DNA of 32,459 nucleotides from Bryobacterales bacterium (lineage in GTDB: Bacteria; Acidobacteriota; Terriglobia; Bryobacterales; Bryobacteraceae): contig PMOK01000201.1 in assembly GCA_003162425.1 (NCBI GenBank), positions 1-32,459 on the forward strand, written 5' to 3'. Below, one piece after another: positions 16,920 through 22,781 of this stretch. The notes beneath the pieces are model-generated. The model saw only the letters and a list, made by a program, of their open reading frames with translations, was not told the DNA's origin and searched no databases. A program made the position numbers and the translations under genes. The first letter of the stretch is position 1; each line of letters opens with the position of its first letter.

Positions 16920-17492
16920 TTGGCCGAAGCGTCGCAGGTTGAAATTACGCAATTGTTACGGGCCTGGGGAAAGGGGGACTCCGAGGCCCTTCGCCGCCTC
17001 ACCCCCGTCGTATACGAGGAGTTGCGGCGTATGGCGCGCGGTTATGTGCGCCGTGAAGGTTCGGAAAACAGCCTGCAGGCCACCGCGCTTGTGCACGAGG
17101 CATATCTGAAGCTGGTGGATGCTCGGGTTGCTCAATGGCAGGATCGCACCCATTTCTTTGCCATTTCCGCGCGGCTCATGCGAAGGATACTGGTGGACGC
17201 GGCCCGCACCAGGATAGCCGGGAAACGGGGCGGCGGCGCCATTCGTGTCGAGATCAACGAGTCACTGGATGGCGCTCCGCTCGATAGCGATCAAATGGTA
17301 CGGCTCGATGACGCCCTCGACGCCCTGGCGAAGTTCGACGCGCGCAAAGCGGATGTAGTGGAACTGCGTTTCTTCGCCGGCCTTAGCGTCGAGGAAACTG
17401 CCGCGGAGCTCAAGATCTCCGCACAGAGCGTGCTGCGCGACTGGAAACTGGCGCGAGCCTGGCTGGCGCGCGAGATGGAAGGAGCATGCTGA
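16920..17492 (+). CDS. ECF-type RNA polymerase sigma factor, TIGR02999 family
   Basis: The protein has 190 residues. The start is a TTG at 16920, chosen because AGGAG sits five bases upstream; the ATG at 16901 is out of frame. Region 2 includes LVHEAYLKLVD and THFFAISARLMRRILVDAAR, and region 4 is ELRFFAGLSVEETAAELK with SAQSVLRDWKLARAWL. These match the Sigma70_ECF (PF07638) proteins expanded in Acidobacteriota and Planctomycetes, whose genes are normally followed by a membrane Ser/Thr kinase gene that may control the sigma factor by phosphorylation. Here the expected kinase is absent downstream, replaced by a repeat-rich gap; the closest candidate is the kinase at 11345-14179. No anti-sigma gene is seen. 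Confidence 0.92.
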   Translation: MAEASQVEITQLLRAWGKGDSEALRRLTPVVYEELRRMARGYVRREGSENSLQATALVHEAYLKLVDARVAQWQDRTHFFAISARLMRRILVDAARTRIAGKRGGGAIRVEINESLDGAPLDSDQMVRLDDALDALAKFDARKADVVELRFFAGLSVEETAAELKISAQSVLRDWKLARAWLAREMEGAC

Positions 17493-17511
17493 CCGAAAAT
17501 CTTTGCACCCT

Positions 17512-17718
17512 GCGCCCAATGCCACTTAGTTTTTGTGACACCCCGACAAAGTGTTGAATTCATTGTGGCGCACGCACTCCTGCGTGCCGCGTCGGCACTC
17601 GTGCCGACGCCTGGTTTGCCCGTTGGCCGGGGGCTACGGCGAAACATCGGGCGGTTCCTCAAACAACATAAGTCCTTTAAAATGTTTGTGGCATCAAAAA
17701 CTAAGTGACATTGGGCGC
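17512..17718. mobile_element. MITE-like element with 24 bp terminal inverted repeats
   Basis: The left arm 17512-17535 (GCGCCCAATGCC, then ACTTAGTTTTTG) is the reverse complement of 17695-17718 with one mismatch in 24 bases; similarity continues a few bases inwards. The 207-base interior has no transposase and no convincing gene but contains two hairpins. Size, long inverted ends and lack of coding are typical of a non-autonomous transposable element. I cannot see a clear target-site duplication. It lies 20 bases after the sigma gene stop. Confidence 0.65.
17570..17610 (+). repeat. Two adjacent perfect hairpins inside the MITE-like element
   Basis: GCACGCA-CTCC-TGCGTGC (17570-17587) and GCGTCGGCAC-TC-GTGCCGACGC (17589-17610) are both perfect stems, almost back to back. 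The first resembles the hairpin family at 8509 and 14227. A partial member, GGGCGCTTTCGCCTGCC, overlaps the right end of the element at about 17713-17729. Confidence 0.65.
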
Positions 17719-18086
17719 TTTCGCCTGCCAACCGATCTTTTTATGGCGCTTCCTTAGGCGCGCTGCCGCCACACAAATAGGAAAAAGGTCGTAAACCCTC
17801 CGGGAACGGATACCAAAACTGTATCCGCTGCCTCGTGTAGCGCAGGAGTCCCGCACCGTTGGCCAACCGCGTATATCAACCTGCGATAGGCTCGAGTCAG
17901 TGAACTCGGGAACTTCTGGGGTGGCAGCCTACGCAGCCCGGACTGATTCCCGATCTCGACCGGCCCCGCTATTTCGAAACCAGACGTCGTCTTTGGCAGC
18001 TCATACAGCAAGGTAGGACCGAGCCGTGACCATCGAGCTTCGAGATTTACGATGGCGATTGTCGCCGCCCACTCACTACAACTCTC
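17719..18086. other. Intergenic stretch with a possible gene remnant on the minus strand
   Basis: No gene could be assigned. On the minus strand one frame stays open from about 18090 to 17754 and reads protein-like in part (for example IVNLEARWSRLGPTLLYELP), with GPVEIGNQSG after it, then becomes low quality. It has no good start or ribosome-binding site. I do not recognise the family; it may be a decayed gene fragment or chance. Confidence 0.3.
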
Positions 18087-18155
18087 AAGTCGGCTAGGCC
18101 ATGTGATGGGCGGTGCTCCACGCGAAATTTTGATAGGTCCCTAGCGCGTTTCTCG
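18087..18155 (+). repeat. Conserved ~70 bp intergenic repeat, copy 1
   Basis: The sequence begins AAGTCGGCTAGG, contains CCATGTGATGG and ATTTTGATAGGTCCCTAG, and ends TTTCTCG. It matches copies at 26135-26204 and 30723-30791 almost throughout. CCAT-GTG-ATGG forms a small perfect hairpin, and CTAGG near the start pairs with CCTAG near the end. It lies 105 bases before the NTF2-like gene, on the same strand. Confidence 0.85.
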
Positions 18156-18259
18156 GGACTGATCCAGCCTGGTGTGCGAAAATCAGAGACGAGAGGGCGG
18201 GCATATGCGTTGTCGTATACCCACTGTGCGCGCCATGACACCTACGATTGGAGTCCACC

Positions 18260-18625
18260 ATGAGCGTTAGAACGGTTGCCAGCAAGTTTGTGGAGTTGTG
18301 CAGGCAGGGTAAGAACTTCGACGTCATGCGCACTATGTACGCGCCTGACATTGTTTCGGTTGAAGGCGACGGCAAAGAGACCGCCGGCCAAGATCCGGTG
18401 ATCAAGAAATCTGAGGACTGGGTCTCCGACAAGACCTTCAACGGGGAGACTGTGGCCGGGCCGTTTTTCAATGGCGCGAACCCGGACCAGTTCGTCGTCT
18501 TCTTTACCCTGGACATCACGCCCAAAGCCACCGGTCAACGCATCACCCTCGAAGAAGTCGGTGTTTATACCGTCAAGAACGATAAGATCACGCGCGAGCA
18601 GTTCTTCTACGACGGCGCCCATTGA
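18260..18625 (+). CDS. SnoaL/NTF2-like small protein
   Basis: The protein has 121 residues, starting at ATG 18260, seven bases after GGAG; a TTG 12 bases upstream is less likely. The sequence fits a single SnoaL-like (NTF2 superfamily) cone: helix SVRTVASKFVELCRQGKNFD, then YAPDIVSVEGDG, a helix around QDPVIKKSEDW, and sheet strands FVVFFTLDITPK and EVGVYTVKNDKITREQFFY. Such proteins may be isomerases, hydrolases or ligand-binding proteins. No signal peptide is present, so it is cytoplasmic. It stands alone between long non-coding gaps and downstream of the 70 bp repeat. Confidence 0.85.
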   Translation: MSVRTVASKFVELCRQGKNFDVMRTMYAPDIVSVEGDGKETAGQDPVIKKSEDWVSDKTFNGETVAGPFFNGANPDQFVVFFTLDITPKATGQRITLEEVGVYTVKNDKITREQFFYDGAH

Positions 18626-19083
18626 CCCGATCGCGCGAGCTGGCTGATCTCCCGGACTTTGTCTGGCGAAGGATAAGAGAAACGCCCGGCTACTATTTTT
18701 GCGCGTTGCTGAACGCAAGCGCGTTAGAACGAAGCCGCTCGCACGGCAGACGCTACGCGTGCTCGTTGGTCGACGCTTTCTCTTCGACCCGCTTGCGTTC
18801 GCGATGTAGAAGGGGTAATCTCTTTGGACGATGCTCCACATTTGGATGCTCAAAATAGAGCCCAGTAGTTGGTTACGTCCAGTGGAATATCGATTCAAAT
18901 TCCAATAATGGCCCGCGTCTGCCCTAAACGCGAGCGGCTTCCTTCAAACGTCTCTATCCGAAGTGATCCGGCGCTCCCGATCAGGCCGCTCCCCAGCACT
19001 CATGCGCCGAATCACTCCAGATAGAGTCATAGCGTTTCTCATTACTTGTGTGAGCCCGTGAAGTTTGACCAGGCAATTTACAT
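18626..19083. other. Non-coding stretch with a long-loop inverted repeat
   Basis: I found no gene. GAACGCAAGCG (18711-18721) and CGCTTGCGTTC (18790-18800) are a perfect 11 bp inverted pair around 68 bases that contain further short complementary patches, so the transcript could fold. The rest shows nothing recognisable up to the marR control region. Confidence 0.4.
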
Positions 19084-19112
19084 CTATCTGCACAGTTAAA
19101 CTGTACAGGTAG
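19084..19112. promoter_or_regulatory. 29 bp dyad upstream of the MarR gene, probable operator
   Basis: Centred on 19098, ACAGTT-A-AACTGT is a perfect inverted repeat, flanked symmetrically by CTATCTG and CAGGTAG (one mismatch). Length and symmetry fit binding of a MarR dimer. It ends 25 bases before the marR ATG, where it would overlap the promoter, so autoregulation of the whole operon is likely. No confident -35/-10 pair could be assigned. Confidence 0.65.
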
Positions 19113-19137
19113 ACTGCATACATGGTATGCTCACGTC

Positions 19138-19602
19138 ATGAGCAAGAGATCACCCGTACCCGAGTCCGAAACCGCGGCGGATCTCGCTGCACAACTTCGG
19201 ACCATCCTGAGCAGGCTGAAGCGTCGGCTGCGTGAGCAGGGAGGGCGAGGAGATCTGACGCCATCTCAGGTCTCCGTCCTCCTTCGTCTTGAAAAGGATG
19301 GTGCTGCCACGGTGTCGGGCCTGGCTCGCGCAGAGGGGATGCGTCCTCAATCGATGAGTTCCATTGTCACGTCGCTCCAAGATGCTGGTCTGGTGAGCGG
19401 GATTCCTGACCCGAACGATGGCAGGAAAACTCTGATGTCACTCAGCAAGAAATGCGAGAAGCGGCTTCAGGAGGTCCGTGCCGCGAGGCAGGATTGGCTG
19501 ACCGCGATCATCGTCGAAAAGCTCTCCGCTCAGGAGCAGCAGCAGCTCTCTACAACTCTCGAGCTGCTCAGCCGGCTTACCGAAGATGGACCCCTTTCGT
19601 GA
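19138..19602 (+). CDS. MarR family transcriptional regulator
   Basis: The protein has 154 residues. The winged-helix core is clear: LTPSQVSVLLRLEKDGAATV, then GLARAEGMRPQSMSSIV (recognition helix), SLQDAGLVSGIPDPNDGRKT (wing with the family Asp-Arg pattern), and LSKKCEKRLQEV. Helices at both ends would form the dimer interface. MarR proteins repress neighbouring genes until a small, often phenolic, ligand binds. The dyad at 19084-19112 is a likely target. It is the first gene of a four-gene operon with an isochorismatase-like protein, a small membrane protein and an MFS exporter, which fits ligand-induced detoxification or efflux. Confidence 0.93.
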   Translation: MSKRSPVPESETAADLAAQLRTILSRLKRRLREQGGRGDLTPSQVSVLLRLEKDGAATVSGLARAEGMRPQSMSSIVTSLQDAGLVSGIPDPNDGRKTLMSLSKKCEKRLQEVRAARQDWLTAIIVEKLSAQEQQQLSTTLELLSRLTEDGPLS

Positions 19603-19644
19603 GGCCATGCCCATTGCTGAACCGCTTCCAAGGAGAAGAACCGA

Positions 19645-20214
19645 ATGCCAGTCACAACAATCGACACTAAAACAGCACTGATCGTCGTCGACCTTCAGAA
19701 GGGCATCGTCAACTTGCCTTCTATCCACCCGATCTCCGGTGTCATCGAGCGCTCCCGCGCGTTGATCGATGCCTTCCGGCAGCATGGTCTCCCAGTTGTG
19801 CTCGTCAATGTGGCAGGTGGTGCTCCCGGGCGCACGGAGCAGCCACGACGTCATCGGACGTTGCCCGAGGGATTCACCGACTTACTCCCGGAACTGAACA
19901 AGCAGCCTGGCGACATCGTGGTGACCAACGAGACATGGGGCGCATTTCCGAGCACGGATCTTGAAAGCCAACTGAAAGCCAAAGGCGTCACGCAGGTTGT
20001 CCTTGCTGGCGTGGCTACCGGAACCGGCGTGGAAGCCACCGCACGTCAGGCGTATGAGCATGGCTTCAACGTCACGCTTGCCGTCGACGCCATGACGGAT
20101 ACGCGTCCTGAGTCGCACGCGTATAGTCTTTCTCATGTTTTCCCTCGTCTCCGAGAAACCGGTACGACCCAAGAAATTATCGATCTGCTAGCGAAAAGGA
20201 GCTCTAACAAATGA
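19645..20214 (+). CDS. Isochorismatase-like (cysteine hydrolase superfamily) protein lacking canonical Lys and Cys
   Basis: The protein has 189 residues, with AAGGAG nine bases before the ATG. The Rossmann-like fold is evident: TALIVVDLQKGIVNL with the first catalytic residue Asp16, then TNETWGAFPSTDLE, then VLAGVATGTGVEATARQAYEHG and VTLAVDAMTD. In active cysteine hydrolases the triad is Asp-Lys-Cys. By alignment the Lys position is Asn95 and the Cys position is Gly128. Gly at the Cys position occurs in a known subgroup (as in PhzD, which hydrolyses a vinyl ether without Cys), but PhzD keeps the Lys. It may be a Cys-independent hydrolase, or a binding protein. It overlaps the next gene by four bases (ATGA). 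Confidence 0.9.
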   Translation: MPVTTIDTKTALIVVDLQKGIVNLPSIHPISGVIERSRALIDAFRQHGLPVVLVNVAGGAPGRTEQPRRHRTLPEGFTDLLPELNKQPGDIVVTNETWGAFPSTDLESQLKAKGVTQVVLAGVATGTGVEATARQAYEHGFNVTLAVDAMTDTRPESHAYSLSHVFPRLRETGTTQEIIDLLAKRSSNK

Positions 20215-20537
20215 ACTGGCTTCATCTCGTTTCATACTTCTTCGGTGGCATCTTTCTGGCCAACGCCGTTCCGCATTTTGTCAGCGCCACGATGGGACAG
20301 CCCTTCCAGAGTCCCTTCGCAAGGCCGCCAGGACAAGGGCTCTCCTCATCAACCGTCAACGTTCTATGGGGATTTTTCAACGCGGTCATCGGCTACATGC
20401 TCGTGCTGCGTATCGGACACTTTGACGTGCGATCGACAAGCAATGTCCTCGTGCTTGCGGTGGGTGCACTGCTTATCAGCCTTCAATCTGCCCGGCACTT
20501 CGGCCAGTTTCATGGAGGCAATACGCCTGAGGGTTGA
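20211..20537 (+). CDS. Small integral membrane protein of unknown function
   Basis: The protein has 108 residues. Three hydrophobic stretches are visible: HLVSYFFGGIFLANAVPHFV (about 5-24), VNVLWGFFNAVIGYMLVL (about 49-66) and NVLVLAVGALLISLQSA (about 78-94). The segment between the first two (QPFQSPFARPPGQGLSS) resembles small membrane proteins found beside MarR and isochorismatase-like genes; I do not know a function. The gene overlaps both neighbours, so it is made with them, and may assist the exporter. Confidence 0.75.
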   Translation: MNWLHLVSYFFGGIFLANAVPHFVSATMGQPFQSPFARPPGQGLSSSTVNVLWGFFNAVIGYMLVLRIGHFDVRSTSNVLVLAVGALLISLQSARHFGQFHGGNTPEG

Positions 20538-21781
20538 TGAAGAATTCTGTGACGGGCGCTTTCCGTTCCTTGAGTAGGTTCAACTATAGGGTGTGGGCAG
20601 CGGGCGCCCTGGTGTCCAACATCGGGACATGGATGCAGCGCATCGCCCAGGATTGGCTCGTGCTCACCGAGCTAACGAACCGCGATGCCTCGGCTGTTGG
20701 TATTGTCATGGGCTTGCAGTTTGCTCCGCAGCTGCTTCTGTTGCCGTGGACAGGCCTCGCGGCCGATCGCTTCAACCAGCGCAAACTCCTGATGCTTACG
20801 CAGGCGACGATGGGCGTACTTGCGCTGATCCTGGGAGTGCTCACGATCGAAGGCGTCACCCGGCTCTGGCACGTGTACGTGTTTGCATTTCTGTTTGGTT
20901 CTGCTGCGGCGCTCGATGCCCCGGTACGACAGACCTTTGTAGCGGAGCTCGTAGGTGACGAGCATCTTCCGAATGCAGTAGCGCTCAACTCCACATCCTT
21001 CAATGCCGCTCGGATGATTGGCCCCGCGCTAGCCGGTCTGCTTATCGCGAAGGTCGGTACTGGTTGGGCGTTCCTGATCAACGGAATATCGTTCGCCGGC
21101 GTGCTGATTTCCATGTCTCTATTCCGTGTCTCAGAGCTACACCCGAATGTCCGGGCCCGCCGGACCGCGGGTGGATTCATGGAAGGCTTCCGCTATGTTT
21201 GGGGGCGCCGAGACCTCAGAGCCATCATGATCATGTTGTTTCTCATCGGCACGTTCGGATTGAACTTCCCGATCTTCATCTCAACGATGGCCGTTAAGGT
21301 ATTTCACTCTGACGCGAAAGGATTTGGGCTACTTTCCTCCATCATGGCGGTTGGTACTATTTCGGGAGCTTTGCTCGCCGCTGGTCGGGACAAACCCCAA
21401 TTCGGTTCCTTATTCATCGGCGCTGCTGTTTTCGGTATTGGATGCACACTCGCTGCGCTGTCTCCCGGCTATTGGTGGTTTGCCGGCTCTTTGGTGTTGA
21501 TTGGTGTCGCCGCTTTGACGCTCACAAACACGACTAACAGCATGATGCAGCTCTCTGCCGAACCTGCAATGCGCGGGCGAGTCATGGCACTTCGTCTGGC
21601 TGTTGCACTCGGCGGTACCCCGATCGGCGCACCCATCGTCGGCTGGGTAGCCAATCACTTCGGCCCGCGCTGGGCGCTTGGAGTGGGCGCCGCATCGGGG
21701 TTTGCTGCTGCTATTGTGGCCGTTCGGATTCTGACGCAACGAACAGAGTCCATACCCGAAAACGAGCCACGTCCAATTTGA
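20537..21781 (+). CDS. MFS transporter, EntS/MFS_3-like drug or siderophore exporter
   Basis: The protein has 414 residues. I start it at ATG 20537, which overlaps the preceding TGA (TGATG); a TTG one codon earlier is possible. NYRVWAAGALVSNIGTWMQR at the start is the signature of the MFS_3 (PF05977) group, which includes EntS-like exporters. The loop-2/3 motif is present as DRFNQRKLLML, and about 10-12 transmembrane helices follow, among them AFLFGSAAALDAPVRQTFVA and GPALAGLLIAKVGTGWAFLI. The C-terminus is short and polar. It is an inner-membrane proton-coupled exporter, probably for the compound sensed by the MarR protein. It is the last gene of the operon. Confidence 0.93.
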   Translation: MKNSVTGAFRSLSRFNYRVWAAGALVSNIGTWMQRIAQDWLVLTELTNRDASAVGIVMGLQFAPQLLLLPWTGLAADRFNQRKLLMLTQATMGVLALILGVLTIEGVTRLWHVYVFAFLFGSAAALDAPVRQTFVAELVGDEHLPNAVALNSTSFNAARMIGPALAGLLIAKVGTGWAFLINGISFAGVLISMSLFRVSELHPNVRARRTAGGFMEGFRYVWGRRDLRAIMIMLFLIGTFGLNFPIFISTMAVKVFHSDAKGFGLLSSIMAVGTISGALLAAGRDKPQFGSLFIGAAVFGIGCTLAALSPGYWWFAGSLVLIGVAALTLTNTTNSMMQLSAEPAMRGRVMALRLAVALGGTPIGAPIVGWVANHFGPRWALGVGAASGFAAAIVAVRILTQRTESIPENEPRPI

Positions 21782-21996
21782 AGCGAAGTGCAGACGCCGC
21801 CTGAGGTCAGATCAGTAACGATAAGTCGGCTAGGCTTCGCAGCTTCCCGTAGGCTGTCAACTTGACGCAACGCATGACCCCTGAGCTGCGCCATGTCTCA
21901 TCCGTTCCACGGCCTGCCGCGTTCTCGCTGAAACCTCGCGGGAACTGCTAAAGTAGCGGCTCGCAACAGAAAGCGCGAATCGGGCGTCTCGCTAGC

Positions 21997-22455
21997 TCAA
22001 TCGGCCAAACGAAGTGAAATCGGGGACGCCCGCGTTTTCAGATAGTCGTCCCGATAGGCCCGGAAGTCGGCATCCAATGCAGATAGCGGAAGCATTCCGC
22101 CTTCAGTGACAACATCCGGATCGATGGTGCGAATCTTTGGTTGCAACCGGACGGTTGGTTTCGATTCATCTGGTTTTGATTCGACAAGCAAGAAATCGCG
22201 ATACCGCAAAATGAGTTTCACGCTCGCGGCGACCGCCGGGTCTCGGGATTGGGATATCTTGTCCCACAATTGCTTGTCCCCTCCCCAGAGATCAGTCTCT
22301 GCTATCACTGAGCGATCGAAAGCCGTTTTCACAGCTCTCGCAGTCAACTCATACAGCAAGATTGCCGTTTTGTTCGACCAACTCGTTTGGTCCGCTTCCA
22401 TGTATCGTAGCCGAAGAGCCGGGCAGCATCGAGTTCCCGCACAGCGTTCCCGCAC
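21997..22455 (-). pseudogene. Possible C-terminal remnant of an HD-domain phosphohydrolase
   Basis: The open frame gives 152 residues; the first 18 read as junk and the likely conserved part begins around MEADQTSWSNKTAILLYELT (ATG at 22401). Later parts (LWGGDKQLWDKISQSRDPAV, ILRYRDFLLVE, and PKIRTIDPDV near the end) resemble, from memory, the C-terminal region of HD superfamily phosphohydrolases. There is no HD motif, which would lie upstream. A 13 bp tandem duplication at 22433-22458 sits where similarity stops and would shift the frame. It is probably a truncated gene; family assignment is weak and a short genuine gene cannot be excluded. Confidence 0.4.
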
Positions 22456-22458
22456 AGC
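22433..22458. repeat. 13 bp tandem duplication
   Basis: GTTCCCGCACAGC occurs twice in direct succession. Thirteen is not a multiple of three, so within a gene it changes the frame. It falls at the 5' edge of the HD-like remnant on the minus strand. Confidence 0.9.
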
Positions 22459-22781
22459 GTGCTGGCGCGTTTCCCGTTACTAATCGGGCCCGACCGGCGC
22501 AACCATCTTGATTTTCTACATTCGACTGCCCGCTCGGCAAATTCGTGCGGATTGCGACCGGACTGATCGACCCGCATTCCGCGGATCTGGTGAACTGAAC
22601 CGCAGGGGACTTGCGGCGCGCTCGAAATATTTTGCATGCCGTCGTCAAATAGGCGTAAGATGAAGCTAGCTCCGTCCGGAGTCGCACGATTCGTGAGCGC
22701 CGAAGTCCTCGGCCGCTCCCCCAAAGCCGCATTACCTTCCGCCGCGGCTGGGATCTCGTGTACTTAAAGGAGCCTCAAGAA
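22459..22781. other. Gap upstream of the YncE/phosphoesterase gene
   Basis: No gene, repeat or clear promoter is recognised. The AAGGAG at 22766-22771 belongs to the next gene. Open frames on the minus strand have no family-like content. Confidence 0.4.

Noticed and set aside
18094..18155. Minus-strand peptide GTYQNFAWS...AHHMA seen in all three repeat copies
   Set aside because: Copy 3 changes Phe to Leu and Trp to Ser, the frames differ around the repeat, and there is no shared start; conservation is better explained by DNA or RNA structure.
18087..18155. Integron attC site or CRISPR-like repeat as explanation for the 70 bp repeat
   Set aside because: The GTTRRRY/RYYYAAC core sites are absent, copies are kilobases apart without regular spacing, and no integrase or cas gene is present.
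22344..22732. Two minus-strand open frames upstream of the HD-like remnant
   Set aside because: They overlap each other in different frames, lack recognisable motifs and cross the tandem duplication; no support for a gene.
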